NCBI RefSeq assembly: GCF_003994475.1
Contig: NZ_RZNY01000013.1
Span: 86,883-150,882, forward strand
Source of the DNA: Paenibacillus anaericanus
GTDB taxonomy: Bacteria > Bacillota > Bacilli > Paenibacillales > Paenibacillaceae
DNA: 64,000 nucleotides
Direction: 5' to 3'
Below, one piece after another: positions 34,779 to 45,301 of this stretch. Position 1 is the stretch's first letter; every line of letters starts with the position of its first letter. Position numbers and translations under genes: made by a program. The notes beneath the pieces were generated by a model. The model searched no databases, was not told the origin of the DNA, and was given only the letters and a program-made list of their open reading frames with translations.

Positions 34779-36579
34779 ATCCCCCTTTTAAATAAATCGA
34801 AACCGGTATCGGTAGCACAACTATAACGGTTGTTCCTTCCCCTTCTTTGCTCTCAATACACACGCCATAAGCTCCCCCAAACATCATATTGATTCGGGCG
34901 TGAACATTATGTAATCCGATGCCTCTTCTCGGACGGTTTATTGGCTCCAATACCGAGTTAGGATCCATTTGCAAAGAAGCTCTAACCTGAGACAGTATTT
35001 CTTCATCCATTCCCATCCCGTTATCGGTAATTCTAATATGAAGTTCACGATGATGTTGAGTCGCAGATACCAGTAACTTACTCGGACTACCTAGCATAGG
35101 CTCCAAACCATATTTCACAGCATTTTCGATAATCGGTTGAATGGTCACTTTCGGCAATACGACTTCAAGCCACTCCTCATCCACTTCAATTTTCGTCTGA
35201 ACTCGACCTTCTAGACGACTCTCAATAATGGTCAGATAATGCCGGATCTGCTCAAGCTCCTGACCAAGTGTGGTTTGAGAAGCCTCCTCCCAATCACTGC
35301 TGTAGCGAAACATTTGGGATAGAGCAAGGATCACTCGACTGAGTTTTTCGTTTCCCTTTTCATCTAACATCCAATAAATCATATCTAACGTATTGTATAA
35401 AAAGTGAGGATTTACTTGAAATTGCAGCGCCTGCAATTGCGCATTCTTCTCACTAACTGACGATACTTTGATACGCTCGATCAATTCATCCATTCGATGA
35501 ACCATGCGATTAAAGGAAGAGACAAGGCTGTTGATCTCATCAAATGAGTCTACGTTCACTGAACCGCTAAAATTCCCTAATTCAACTTTTTTCATTTCAC
35601 GAATCAATAATTTTAAAGGTGAAGCAATCGTTCGCGATACAATTGAAGCTAACACCGTGGATAAGACAATGAGGACAAGAACAACAACGATTAAGTATAG
35701 TCTCGTCTGGTTGATCTCAGCGTTAAAATCACTCTTAGGTGTAAGACCGTATATTGTCCAATCTGCAAGTGAAGTTTTTGCCGCAACGATCAATTGATCT
35801 GATTTATCATCGACGATAATTGCCTGCTCATCCGTAGGCATAGGGAGTTCGGTGAATTCAGGTAGTTCATCCCCTTGCTCGCCATTGCTAGCAATCACCA
35901 CGTCATTAACTCCCGTAATATATACCTTACTATCAGGACTGATACTTACATTAGATAACGCCTCTGTAATTGGGGTTGGGTCCGTCTCAATAACAATGAT
36001 TCCTATAGATTTATAATCCGTGAGGTCATAAAGCTGCCGACCAAATACGAAAACCTGATCTTGCTGTAACGTGTTAATGGGTGACCTATCATACATTCCA
36101 AGCCAAACCATATTCCCTGAGGACGCTTTCAACTTGCTATACCAGTCGGTTTGCGCGTAATTAATATCAATAACACCGGCAAATTGTTTCTCATAGCTGT
36201 AGACTTTACCAGTATTCGTAATGATATGGATCCCCACAATCTCCTTGCGGGAATAGTAGGCCGCACCAATGATATTCGTAATCCATCGCTCATTGATAAC
36301 CGAAACCGCCGGATTACCAGAATTCTCTTGGAGCAGCCGAGTTAACTCATAATTTCCGTTCAGCGATTTCGTGACACTATTATAGCCCTCTAGCATGAGA
36401 TCGAACAGACCCGCTGTTTGGGAAATGTTCTTCTCTGCAATGTCACTGATTTTAGAATGGATAATGCTAATCGCACGTGTATAATACAGGAAACTAACGA
36501 GGATTAGGATAACAGTCATACAAGTTAAGAAAAGCAGAAAAAGACGGCTATGAATAGAACGGAATCCTCGAGTAATCAT
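34750..36579 (-). CDS. YesM-type sensor histidine kinase
   Basis: About 609 residues. Two membrane helices (about 14-34 and 295-315 after the chosen start) flank a 260-residue extracellular dCache-like sensor. A HAMP domain (about 318-370), a His_kinase domain with H392 (QFQVNPHFLYNTL) and an ATPase domain (NAVKYG, NGMGMD, RRGIGLHNVHAR) follow. The ATG at 36579 is preferred, with AAGGAG 6 bases upstream; the longer ORF from 36633 has no site. It lies 57 bases after the ABC permease and overlaps its response regulator, so transporter and sensor form one operon. Confidence 0.9.
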   Translation of the reverse strand: MITRGFRSIHSRLFLLFLTCMTVILILVSFLYYTRAISIIHSKISDIAEKNISQTAGLFDLMLEGYNSVTKSLNGNYELTRLLQENSGNPAVSVINERWITNIIGAAYYSRKEIVGIHIITNTGKVYSYEKQFAGVIDINYAQTDWYSKLKASSGNMVWLGMYDRSPINTLQQDQVFVFGRQLYDLTDYKSIGIIVIETDPTPITEALSNVSISPDSKVYITGVNDVVIASNGEQGDELPEFTELPMPTDEQAIIVDDKSDQLIVAAKTSLADWTIYGLTPKSDFNAEINQTRLYLIVVVLVLIVLSTVLASIVSRTIASPLKLLIREMKKVELGNFSGSVNVDSFDEINSLVSSFNRMVHRMDELIERIKVSSVSEKNAQLQALQFQVNPHFLYNTLDMIYWMLDEKGNEKLSRVILALSQMFRYSSDWEEASQTTLGQELEQIRHYLTIIESRLEGRVQTKIEVDEEWLEVVLPKVTIQPIIENAVKYGLEPMLGSPSKLLVSATQHHRELHIRITDNGMGMDEEILSQVRASLQMDPNSVLEPINRPRRGIGLHNVHARINMMFGGAYGVCIESKEGEGTTVIVVLPIPVSIYLKGGYGDEHPHRG

Positions 36580-36636
36580 GGTATCTCCTTTCACTCGATA
36601 TGTTTCCATTTTATCACAATACCCGTCATGCAAATA

Positions 36637-37524
36637 TTACCCTTTTACAGCTCCTGCTACCATGCCCTCTGTAATTTTGTCTGCTAATAAGAAATAAACT
36701 ACGATGACAGGTAGTGCACCTAATACTAGAAAAGCCCCAATAGCTCCGTAGTTTACTGAGTATTGGCTGACAAAGCTGTTCACACCAAACGGCAATGTCT
36801 TCAGTCTTTCTGCCGAAATAAATGTTGCCGCCAAGATGTATTCGTTCCATATATTAATGAAAGTTAGAATACAGACGGTCACGACCGGTGGTATAGATAC
36901 TGGTAATATAATGTTCCAGTAAACCCGAAATACACTTGCACCATCCATAATCGCCGACTCTTCAATCTCTGCCGGAATCGTCTTCATGAAACCATGGAGA
37001 ATGAACACAGCGATGGGAGTTTGAAAAGCAATATAAGGCAAGATGAGCGATAAATGCGTATTGAGAATGTTCATGTTTTTAAAAATAATCATGAGGGGTA
37101 ATAAAGTTGCTTGCATTGGAATCATCATACCCACTAGAAACATCAGCAATAGCACTTGATCATAACGCCAACGGAAACGACTTATTGCAAAGGCAGCCAG
37201 TGAACTGAAGATAATAACACAGATCATCGTCACCGAAGTAACGAAGAAGCTGTTCCCTAAGTAGCGGAAGTATCTCCCACCTGCAAGGGCATTGCTGAAG
37301 TTGACCCATTGCGGTGAGTGTGGAAGTGAGAAGAAGCTTCCAGATAAAATCTCCTCATTCGTTTTGAAGGAGTATAGGACGAGCCAGATCAACGGGTAAA
37401 CCTGCGTTATTACGAGCACCGATAAGAATAGAATAACGATTCCTTTTGTAAGGGAAAATCGCTTGCGTTTCTGTTCGGGTATGACTTTCTGATTCCTAAC
37501 ACCCACTATACTTGGTGTATCCAT
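36637..37524 (-). CDS. CUT1 sugar ABC permease (MalG-like)
   Basis: A 295-residue permease, six membrane helices. The EAA loop that docks with the ATPase is EEIEESAIMDGASVFRVYWNIILPVSIP (about 185-212). The C-terminal AGAVKG end is typical of this subunit. It pairs with the other permease 15 bases upstream and with the solute-binding lipoprotein. No ATPase gene is in the cluster; such systems usually share MsmX/MalK. Confidence 0.92.
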   Translation of the reverse strand: MDTPSIVGVRNQKVIPEQKRKRFSLTKGIVILFLSVLVITQVYPLIWLVLYSFKTNEEILSGSFFSLPHSPQWVNFSNALAGGRYFRYLGNSFFVTSVTMICVIIFSSLAAFAISRFRWRYDQVLLLMFLVGMMIPMQATLLPLMIIFKNMNILNTHLSLILPYIAFQTPIAVFILHGFMKTIPAEIEESAIMDGASVFRVYWNIILPVSIPPVVTVCILTFINIWNEYILAATFISAERLKTLPFGVNSFVSQYSVNYGAIGAFLVLGALPVIVVYFLLADKITEGMVAGAVKG

Positions 37525-37539
37525 ATCGATTTCCCTCCT

Positions 37540-38430
37540 TTATGAGAATCGTTTCTCTAATTTATTAAATATAAAATTAATGATCACTGTGGCGATTAAG
37601 CATACGACAACTAGAACTGCAGCTATCGAACTACCATATCCATACTTCATGGACAAGAAAGACATATTATACATATGTGTGGAAATCACATCCGTAGCGT
37701 GAGCAGGTCCTCCGCCCGTCATGACCATAACCATATCGAACGCCTGAAGCGAACCGATAAACGCCAACACAATGGAAATTTTAAAAATGGGGATGATCAT
37801 GGGGAAGGTAATGTAACGATCTGCCTTAAAGCCTTCTGCTCCATCAATTCGTGCTGCCTCATAAATTTCAGCCGGAATATTGGAAATTCCAGTAAACTGG
37901 ATGAGCGTATGATAGCCCAAGTACTGCCACAATGCCACGAAATATAATGCAAACATAGCTACCTTTGGTTCGGTTAACCATGATCTCGTCCATGATTCAA
38001 GTCCAACTGTCTCTAATATTTGATTCAACATCCCACCCATCGCCGCTGGATTGTAGATGGTTTTCCACAACTGGCCAATGATAACAACGGATAGAATAAC
38101 AGGCATAAAATAACTAGAAACTAAAAAGTTAGGTTTGCGAATATATCTTCGAAGAAAGATAGCTACCATCAATGCAAGCGGAATCTCCGCCATCGAGAAT
38201 ACTGCAAACATAAGAGTTCTCCGTACGGAAGGCCAAAATACTGGGTCCTGGAAAAATAAATTTCTGAAATTCTCAAGTCCTACAAAGGAAGATTGACCAA
38301 TTCCATTCCATTCCAACAACCCGCTATATAACGATACAAGTATGGGCACGAATACAATGCCGAAATAAATTAGTGTACACGGAAGTATAAAGGCTACAAT
38401 CGTAAAACGGGAGACCTTAAGTACATTCAC
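37540..38430 (-). CDS. CUT1 sugar ABC permease (MalF-like)
   Basis: About 296 residues, six membrane helices. The EAA loop reads AEIYEAARIDGAEGFKADRYITFPMI (about 188-213 after the chosen start). The GTG at 38430 is preferred: AAGGAGG lies 9 bases upstream. The longer ORF from 38505 would begin before the lipoprotein stop and has no ribosome site. It forms the channel with the MalG-like subunit. Confidence 0.92.
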   Translation of the reverse strand: MNVLKVSRFTIVAFILPCTLIYFGIVFVPILVSLYSGLLEWNGIGQSSFVGLENFRNLFFQDPVFWPSVRRTLMFAVFSMAEIPLALMVAIFLRRYIRKPNFLVSSYFMPVILSVVIIGQLWKTIYNPAAMGGMLNQILETVGLESWTRSWLTEPKVAMFALYFVALWQYLGYHTLIQFTGISNIPAEIYEAARIDGAEGFKADRYITFPMIIPIFKISIVLAFIGSLQAFDMVMVMTGGGPAHATDVISTHMYNMSFLSMKYGYGSSIAAVLVVVCLIATVIINFIFNKLEKRFS

Positions 38431-38507
38431 GCCCCATCTCCTCCTTCTGTCTATCATGATAGAGATGAAGGGAACAACTAGTGTCCCCTTCACATCAGGT
38501 TTCAAAT

Positions 38508-39866
38508 CTATTTATTATTGTCCTCATACGCCGCTTGATGTTCTTTACCTACTTCAGCAGAATCTATCTTCTGTACGAATAGATTTTGAATACTGTTCAA
38601 GTGAATTTGGGCTGTACCCGGATTCATCGTATTATCAAATGCCAAGTCTCCGCCTTTTACTTCTTTGAATAGACCTAGTACCTCCATAGCCATATCGGAA
38701 TAACCAGCAGCTGCAAAGTCACCGTCTACGATCTGGCCAACTCCCACAGCGCCTTTTGCTTCAAAAGCTTCTTTCGGGAAGTTCAACATGAAGTAGTTCA
38801 AGAAATCCTTCGTTTCTTGCAGATGTTCGCTATCCGCAGAGATCGCGAATGCACTACCTGGTGCTAACATAAATTCGTTTGGATCACCCTTACCGTTAAT
38901 CGTTGGGAACTTAAATACTCCCACTTTCCCATTCACTGAAGATGTCTCGATCCCACCTGTTGCCCATGTTCCCATGAAATACATAGCAGACTTTCCTGTT
39001 TTAAATAAGTTCTCGCCTGCATTGTAGTCAAAGGAAGTTGCTCCCTCTTGGAATGCTCCAGCAGCGACTAAACTTTGGAATGCATCAACTGCTTCGGTAA
39101 AAGCAGGATCTTCAAATGTCTTCTTCTTATCTACAACATCCTGCAAGAACCCAGGACCACCATTCGTACGAAGTAGCATATTCATGAACAAGAAGGAACC
39201 TGTCCAGGAATCTTTTTCACCAATTGAGATCGGCGTAATGCCTTTACTCTTAAGTGTCTTAACAACCTCAAGCATTTCTTCATAAGTTGTCGGTACTTTC
39301 ACACCTGCTTGTTCGAATAGTTCCTTATTGTAATAGACAACAGCAATGTTATTTCCATCTGGAAGAGCATAGGTGTTGCCATCAAAGCTATAGAAATCCA
39401 ATAAACCTTCTTGGAAAGTAGCCTTCAAGCCGTTTTGATCCAACATATCATTTAATGGAGCGAACAGCTTAGCATCCACAAAAGGCTTCATTTGTGCTGC
39501 TGGGTTTACAATGGTGATATCAGGCACTTCTTTCGATGCCGCCTGTGTTTTTAACTTCAACTTTTGTTGATCCGTGTTAAGGGAATCCAGTTCAATCGTG
39601 ATGTTAGGGTGATCTGTATGATATTGATCTACTAGTTTCTTCATAATTTGATTCTTCGGATCAGTAGGGTCTGGATAAATGTTCTGGAATGTAATCGTAA
39701 CTTTCTTATCTTCAACCTTTTCTGCTGGTTTCTCAGTTGCATTTGTGGAACCTGAATTTGCGCTGCCTGTATTCTCTTTCGTCTTGGCATTGCCTCCACA
39801 CGCCGCTAAACTAAGTAATAATGTAGTTGCTAGTACGAGACTTAACAATTTAGATGTCTTAACCAA
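38508..39866 (-). CDS. Sugar ABC solute-binding lipoprotein
   Basis: About 452 residues. A signal peptide ends in lipobox LAAC (C23), followed by a cluster-1-type solute-binding domain with VVYYNKELFEQAGVKVPTTYEEM (about 175-197) and FKTGKSAMYFMGTW (about 300-313). The TTG start at 39866 is preferred because AAGGGGGG lies 7 bases upstream; the longer ATG frame from 39899 includes that site. It is first in the operon lipoprotein-permease-permease-kinase-regulator. The preferred sugar is not evident. Confidence 0.92.
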   Translation of the reverse strand: MVKTSKLLSLVLATTLLLSLAACGGNAKTKENTGSANSGSTNATEKPAEKVEDKKVTITFQNIYPDPTDPKNQIMKKLVDQYHTDHPNITIELDSLNTDQQKLKLKTQAASKEVPDITIVNPAAQMKPFVDAKLFAPLNDMLDQNGLKATFQEGLLDFYSFDGNTYALPDGNNIAVVYYNKELFEQAGVKVPTTYEEMLEVVKTLKSKGITPISIGEKDSWTGSFLFMNMLLRTNGGPGFLQDVVDKKKTFEDPAFTEAVDAFQSLVAAGAFQEGATSFDYNAGENLFKTGKSAMYFMGTWATGGIETSSVNGKVGVFKFPTINGKGDPNEFMLAPGSAFAISADSEHLQETKDFLNYFMLNFPKEAFEAKGAVGVGQIVDGDFAAAGYSDMAMEVLGLFKEVKGGDLAFDNTMNPGTAQIHLNSIQNLFVQKIDSAEVGKEHQAAYEDNNK

Positions 39867-40098
39867 TTTTATTCCCCCCTTGTAAATGCTTACCTTCATT
39901 ATGGAGGCGATTACATCCCTTGGGGAGGTGTGATATTAAGGAGTTAGGTTTGTTTTATTCAGATATGCTGGATGGGATTGTAAACCGTAACGGGCCGTTT
40001 ATAGTACAATGGGTTACATATAACAGTACAAGTACATATAATTATGAGTATATTTAAGAACCATAAGTAGCCGATCTAAAGGTTAGAGGAGTAGGAGT
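39867..40098. promoter_or_regulatory. Divergent promoter region between two ABC/TCS loci
   Basis: The 230 bases between the leftward lipoprotein gene and the rightward kinase gene should carry both promoters. No clear -35/-10 pair, cre site or palindrome stands out. The ribosome site for the right-hand gene is AGGAG at about 40087. Confidence 0.45.
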
Positions 40099-41862
40099 AT
40101 GAAAAGGCCCAGATCACTGAGAAGTAAAATTAATGTCTATTTTATTACGATGCTCATCGTCATTTTGGGTATTTTTAGTCTCGCTATCACCCAATATTTC
40201 AAAGAGACTTTTCGTGAAAATGCGGTCAGCAACGGGGAACAAATCGTTGGACAATCGATATCAACTATGGATACTTACTTCAGTCATCTCAAGAAGATCA
40301 TCCAAGTCTTAGGCAGTAATGAAAATATATTAAAAGCTGTTGAATATCGAAATTCGGTCGACGAGGTCGACTACAAATACGAGCTAGGTAATAAGTGGAC
40401 CGTCGAATATGCGATGCAGAATGCAATTGGTTATAACTATGACATCAAAGACATTATAATCATCGGAAAAGATGGTAACGCTTTATATCATTCTGGAGGC
40501 TCTATCAGACAGGATTATAACTTTTGGGAGCAAAACTGGTTTCCGTCAATTCAAGATGATTATGCCATCGTAAATTTCTCAGGCTTACATGCACAAGACT
40601 ATTATTTCAATAAGACGGATGAGCAAACGATCTCCATGTTCATTCCAGTTAAAGACTATCGAAACGTACATAAAAACTATAATGCTACATTAATGTTTAA
40701 CTTTTATGTAGATAAGATGTTTTACTCCGGGGATTTATCCTTTTCTCATGCTATCATCATCGTTGACTCACAAGACAATATCGTCTGGGATACTTCGAAT
40801 GGCTTAAATGACGAGCAAATGAATCAATTAAAGCAGCAACTTACCGATGATAAAGGTAGCTTTATTGTTGATCAGACGGACTCGAATACATCCCCCTACT
40901 CTGTTGTGTACGATACTTCACGGATCACAGGTTGGAAAAATATCGGTCTGAAATCACTTGATGAAGTGGATCGCCACATTCATGTGTTGATGATGTTCTC
41001 TTTATATTCCGTACTGGCTACCATCGCAGCCGTATTGATCTCATCGATGATCATTTCGAAAAGTATTACGAAACCGATTACAAAGCTAGCTCAGAAATTC
41101 AAAAGGATTCCATCAGAAAGTTTAGATATAGATTTATACGATGACAGCACCAAGGAAATTCTCATTCTATCCACCACGGCAAACAAAATGATTCAGAAAC
41201 TCCATGATCTTAATCTAGAGGTTTTACTGGAGCAAGCCAGTGCCAAAGACGCCCAAGTACGGGCACTACAGCATCAAATCAATCCGCATTTCCTGAATAA
41301 TACATTGCAAAATATTAAAGCTTTAGCCTTAAGTAATGACTCCCAAGCGATTTCGGAAATATCAACAATTCTAGGTAAAATGTTGACATATTCCATATAC
41401 CAGCCGTATGAAATGGTTGAATTGCACCGAGAGATTCATCATGCGGAAAATTTTATTAAAATTCAAATGTATAGATATCCGGGCATGTTTGATTACGAGG
41501 TCGCTTGTCCCGAAGATTTATCGAGTGTAAAAGTTCCTAAATTGATACTCCAGCCGATTGTAGAAAATGCAATCCAGCATGGGATTTTAAAGAAGGGTCA
41601 CGGATATATTGTGATTTCGATTCAAGAAGAACAAGAAAATATATTTATATCAGTCATTGATAATGGCGGAGGTATTTCAACGGAGAAAAAAGAACAGCTG
41701 CAAAATGAACTGAAGCACAATCAAGTTGGAAGTAAATCAAGCAGTATCGGACTCGCTAACATTCACGAAAGAGTTAAAATCACCTATGGAGGACACTACG
41801 GTATCCGTATTACCTCAGAATATGGCAAACATACAACGATATCTATTGTTATTCCAAAATAA
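40099..41862 (+). CDS. YesM-type sensor histidine kinase
   Basis: A 587-residue kinase. Membrane helices at about 12-32 and 298-320 flank an extracellular dCache-type sensor. The His_kinase motif QHQINPHFLNNTLQ carries H397. The ATPase domain has NAIQHG (about 492-497), DNGGG and SSSIGLANIHERVKITYG. Near the domain end, a short insertion replaces a longer loop. AGGAG precedes the ATG. It is first in a plus-strand operon with its response regulator, a GH31 enzyme and probably the ABC genes after that, and it is distinct in sequence from the kinase of the divergent locus. Confidence 0.92.
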   Translation: MKRPRSLRSKINVYFITMLIVILGIFSLAITQYFKETFRENAVSNGEQIVGQSISTMDTYFSHLKKIIQVLGSNENILKAVEYRNSVDEVDYKYELGNKWTVEYAMQNAIGYNYDIKDIIIIGKDGNALYHSGGSIRQDYNFWEQNWFPSIQDDYAIVNFSGLHAQDYYFNKTDEQTISMFIPVKDYRNVHKNYNATLMFNFYVDKMFYSGDLSFSHAIIIVDSQDNIVWDTSNGLNDEQMNQLKQQLTDDKGSFIVDQTDSNTSPYSVVYDTSRITGWKNIGLKSLDEVDRHIHVLMMFSLYSVLATIAAVLISSMIISKSITKPITKLAQKFKRIPSESLDIDLYDDSTKEILILSTTANKMIQKLHDLNLEVLLEQASAKDAQVRALQHQINPHFLNNTLQNIKALALSNDSQAISEISTILGKMLTYSIYQPYEMVELHREIHHAENFIKIQMYRYPGMFDYEVACPEDLSSVKVPKLILQPIVENAIQHGILKKGHGYIVISIQEEQENIFISVIDNGGGISTEKKEQLQNELKHNQVGSKSSSIGLANIHERVKITYGGHYGIRITSEYGKHTTISIVIPK

Positions 41863-41894
41863 CTATACTACGGTAACAAGAAAAGGGGACAGCT

Positions 41895-43475
41895 ATGATC
41901 AGCGCATTAATTGTAGATGATGAACTTTTAACGGTGCGTATGTTGGAGAATACCATTGATTGGAACTCTTACGGCATTCAAGTTATTGCAACTGCACAAA
42001 GCGGAGAACAGGCCTTAGCCCTGTATCGTAATTATCAAGTTGAGTTGATCATTACCGATATTAATATGCCCGGAATGAATGGAATCGAGTTCATTAAACA
42101 AGTAAGAGAAATAAACAAAGAGACCCGGATTATTCTACTCAGTGGGTTTGGAGAGTTCCAGTACGCCAAACAAGCATTGAAGTATGGAGCTTCTGCTTAT
42201 ATTTTAAAGCCTATGGATGAGATGGAATTAGATTTGGCTTTAAAAGAAGTTATTAATGAAATTTCCTCTAACAAAAAAACACAGAAAATGATCCAGCAAA
42301 ATAAAAATATTTCTCGAAGTAGGCTGATTAAAGGGTTCATGAAAAAAATGGTCTCGGAGAACTCCCTTCACGGCATCGCCAGTGAGCTCCGTTTTCATTT
42401 TGATAATTATATGTTGTTCAGTATTAATATAGAGAATGAGACCATGAATGAATTTATGGATATTAGTAACTTGCTACATTCTAAGAGTACCTATATTCAA
42501 GATAGTTTAAGTCATGTGCTGCTCGAGTACGGTGACAATATTATTTTGGAATTTGAAGAGGATAGCTGGTATATCCTAATATCGCATATGGATATGGATC
42601 AGGCCCCTCATTGTGCGCAAAATATGATACGCGCATTCTTGGAAACGTTTGCAATAAAATCTAACGTATGTTTTAGTAGCATTTATCATGCAATGAACGA
42701 ACTCCCTATAGCCTACGAAGAAGTAGAAAAATTGAAACGTCTAAATCAATATACAAATAACGGTTCGGTTTTAGGCCACGGATATAACTATGAAGCTACA
42801 ACATTCGATAAACTACAAATGATTGAAGATGAGAAAACGATCGTGTCCTACATTCTGAGTGGTAAGATCGTCTCGGCACGTGAAAGATTAGTTGAAATCT
42901 TACAACATACCATTCATATCACCCCTTCTTCTCTGGATGATGTGTATGATTTTTGTTTTAATATTCTAGCTGAGATTAGGAAGTATCTACTAGAGGAAAA
43001 ATATATATCTTCGATTTCCAATGTGATTATGAACGTGAATTATCAAGATTTGCTTAAGCTATCATCCATCGACCAACTCACCAACTTTATGGTGAAAATG
43101 ATAAATAGCATTAGTACTCTGGGTACTAACGGAAATTCTAGTATAAATAAGCTTGTGGAAAAGAGCATCCAGTATTTAGAGGATCACTACAGCGAGAATA
43201 TTTCCTTAGAAGAGGTATGTGAATATGTAGCGATGAGCAAAAACTATTTTTGCTATTTGTTTAAACGTGAAACGGGTAAGAGTATGTGGGTCTTATTAAC
43301 CGAGATCAGGATGGAGAAAGCTAGATATATGCTAGAGCATACCGATATGAAGAGTTACGAGATTTCTTATAATATCGGCTATGACAATCCAAGCTACTTT
43401 TCTAAACTCTTCAAAAAGATGCACGCCATGACGCCTAATGAATATAAGAATAAACACAGTAACATAACAAAGTAA
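41895..43475 (+). CDS. YesN-type response regulator (AraC output)
   Basis: A 526-residue regulator. Receiver domain (1-120) with phosphoacceptor D55 (IITDINMPG), D8/D9 and K106; a long central region of about 290 residues typical of YesN; and an AraC domain (about 425-520) with ISLEEVCEYVAMSKNYFCYLFK and SYEISYNIGYDNPSYFSKLFKKMH. It lies 32 bases after the kinase stop. It probably controls the GH31 gene and the ABC transporter downstream. Confidence 0.92.
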   Translation: MISALIVDDELLTVRMLENTIDWNSYGIQVIATAQSGEQALALYRNYQVELIITDINMPGMNGIEFIKQVREINKETRIILLSGFGEFQYAKQALKYGASAYILKPMDEMELDLALKEVINEISSNKKTQKMIQQNKNISRSRLIKGFMKKMVSENSLHGIASELRFHFDNYMLFSINIENETMNEFMDISNLLHSKSTYIQDSLSHVLLEYGDNIILEFEEDSWYILISHMDMDQAPHCAQNMIRAFLETFAIKSNVCFSSIYHAMNELPIAYEEVEKLKRLNQYTNNGSVLGHGYNYEATTFDKLQMIEDEKTIVSYILSGKIVSARERLVEILQHTIHITPSSLDDVYDFCFNILAEIRKYLLEEKYISSISNVIMNVNYQDLLKLSSIDQLTNFMVKMINSISTLGTNGNSSINKLVEKSIQYLEDHYSENISLEEVCEYVAMSKNYFCYLFKRETGKSMWVLLTEIRMEKARYMLEHTDMKSYEISYNIGYDNPSYFSKLFKKMHAMTPNEYKNKHSNITK

Positions 43476-43562
43476 TATAAAACGATAATATACTTCATGT
43501 AATAGTTTTTGAGTCGATGATACAATGACGACAACATATAGAAGTATAAAGGAGCGAGCTTT

Positions 43563-45092
43563 TTGAACATCACATTCCAACTATTAGCGAACGAGTATTG
43601 GTATGGCGGTTATTCCCATTACGGCTGGGCCCAACCTTGGGGAGTAGAATCTGAAATAGATATGGATATGGAAATTAATAGTACAGTAAATCAAGCCATG
43701 CCCATTATTGTTTCGACAAGAGGAAGGTATATTTGGTGTGAAGATGGTTTCCATATTCATTTTAAGAAAGGCACTCTTTCAATTGATTATCACAAGAGTG
43801 AACCTAAATTGTTTGATGGGTTTAATACGCTTAAAGAAGCATACAACCATGCATGCACCAAGCACTTCCCTGTAAAAAGCGGCTCGATTGGACTAGAATT
43901 GTTTACAGCACCACAATATAACACTTGGATTGAACTAACATTTTATCAGAATCAGAAGGATGTTATGAAATATGCTGCTAGCATTACAGAACATGGATTG
44001 CCAAGCGGCGTTCTGATGATTGATGACGGTTGGAGTGACTATTATGGGAAATGGTTGTTCAGCAAAGAGAAATTCCCAAATCCCAAGCAGATGATTGATG
44101 AATTACACGAACAAGGCTTTAAGGTGATGTTATGGGTATGCCCATTTATAACCCCAGATACAACGGAATTCAGATATCTAAGAGACCACAACATGCTTAT
44201 TTCAACTCCAAATGGTGATTCCTTTATCGTGAAATGGTGGAATGGGTATTCGGCGGTTTTGGATATGTCTAATCCTGATACCATCCAATGGCTAGACCAG
44301 CAACTAGCTGCCCTAATCAATGAATATGGAGTAGACGGTTTCAAATTTGATGCCGGTGACAGTCCTTTTTATAGCGAAGATATGGTGACCTATGGAAATA
44401 CAGATCAGAATACTCAATCCCGTTTATGGGCGGAGTATGGCAGTAAATACGAATACAATGAGTACCGTGTAACGTGGAAAGCAGCAGGCTTACCTCTCAT
44501 GCAGAGATTAGCGGATAAAAACCATAGTTGGGACGAGCACGGTATACAATCTCTGATTCCTAACACGCTTGTACAGGGAATAACAGGTCATCCATTTGTT
44601 TGTACCGATATGATTGGCGGGGGAGAATATTTAAACTTTCATCAGAACCAACATAACTTGGATGAGGAATTATTTGTTCGCCATGCAGAGATTGCCTGCC
44701 TGCTTCCTACCATGCAATTTTCTGCAGCTCCATGGAGAGTCTTGAGTCCAGAGAACTTTGAGCTTATTAAGAAAAGTGTTCAAATCCGTAATGAATATAT
44801 GACTTTGATCCTTCAACTGGTAGATCATGCAAAGCTTAGCGGTGAGCCGATCGCTAGGTTCATGGATTACGTCTTTCCTAATCAAGGTCTGGAGAACATA
44901 ACGGATCAATTTATGTTAGGTAATCAAGTATTGGTTGCCCCAATTCTTCTAAAAGGCTCAGTTGATCGATTAGTGAAGCTGCCCAAAGGAACTTGGAAGG
45001 ATCGACACGGTCATCTATTGGAAGGTGGAGTAACAGTTACCTTGACCCCGCTAGCAGGTGAACCTATCGTATTGGAGTTGCTGCAATCATAA
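43563..45092 (+). CDS. Glycoside hydrolase family 31 enzyme
   Basis: A 509-residue cytoplasmic GH31 (no signal peptide). GVLMIDDGWSDYYGKW (about 149-164) is the start of the catalytic barrel, and D263 in DGFKFDAGD is the family's nucleophile. A later HPFVCTDMIGGGEY (about 343-356) lies near the active site. It is shorter than typical alpha-glucosidases (about 700-800 residues), with a brief N-terminal beta domain and no C-terminal extra domains. Substrate could be an alpha-glucoside, alpha-galactoside or alpha-xyloside. TTG start with AAGGAG 9 bases upstream. It sits between the regulator and the sugar ABC genes, so it probably cleaves the imported sugar. Confidence 0.88.
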   Translation: MNITFQLLANEYWYGGYSHYGWAQPWGVESEIDMDMEINSTVNQAMPIIVSTRGRYIWCEDGFHIHFKKGTLSIDYHKSEPKLFDGFNTLKEAYNHACTKHFPVKSGSIGLELFTAPQYNTWIELTFYQNQKDVMKYAASITEHGLPSGVLMIDDGWSDYYGKWLFSKEKFPNPKQMIDELHEQGFKVMLWVCPFITPDTTEFRYLRDHNMLISTPNGDSFIVKWWNGYSAVLDMSNPDTIQWLDQQLAALINEYGVDGFKFDAGDSPFYSEDMVTYGNTDQNTQSRLWAEYGSKYEYNEYRVTWKAAGLPLMQRLADKNHSWDEHGIQSLIPNTLVQGITGHPFVCTDMIGGGEYLNFHQNQHNLDEELFVRHAEIACLLPTMQFSAAPWRVLSPENFELIKKSVQIRNEYMTLILQLVDHAKLSGEPIARFMDYVFPNQGLENITDQFMLGNQVLVAPILLKGSVDRLVKLPKGTWKDRHGHLLEGGVTVTLTPLAGEPIVLELLQS

Positions 45093-45106
45093 ACCGTTCA
45101 TAACGC

Positions 45107-45151
45107 TCACGAATCGTTGGTGCTAATATACCAGCTGATAAGTGAGCTTTT
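45107..45151 (+). terminator. Terminator after GH31
   Basis: GCTCAC (45108-45113) pairs with GTGAGC, with an inner TGGT/ACCA pairing, followed by TTTTTTT. It suggests that the ABC genes after it also have their own promoter. Confidence 0.65.
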
Positions 45152-45301
45152 TTTAAGATCATGCCGAACGTAATATAGTGCTAGAATATATTTGCATTAG
45201 ATTACTCCAGCGTATGATTCATTAACTTTCTGCCCCGATTAGATCTTAAAACCATAATAATGTCATAAAAGATCACGAATATTATTGATTCATCGCCCCT
45301 A

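Noticed and set aside
36580-36633. Longer N-terminus of the histidine kinase from 36633
   Set aside because: No ribosome site upstream, while AAGGAG sits 6 bases before the ATG at 36579.
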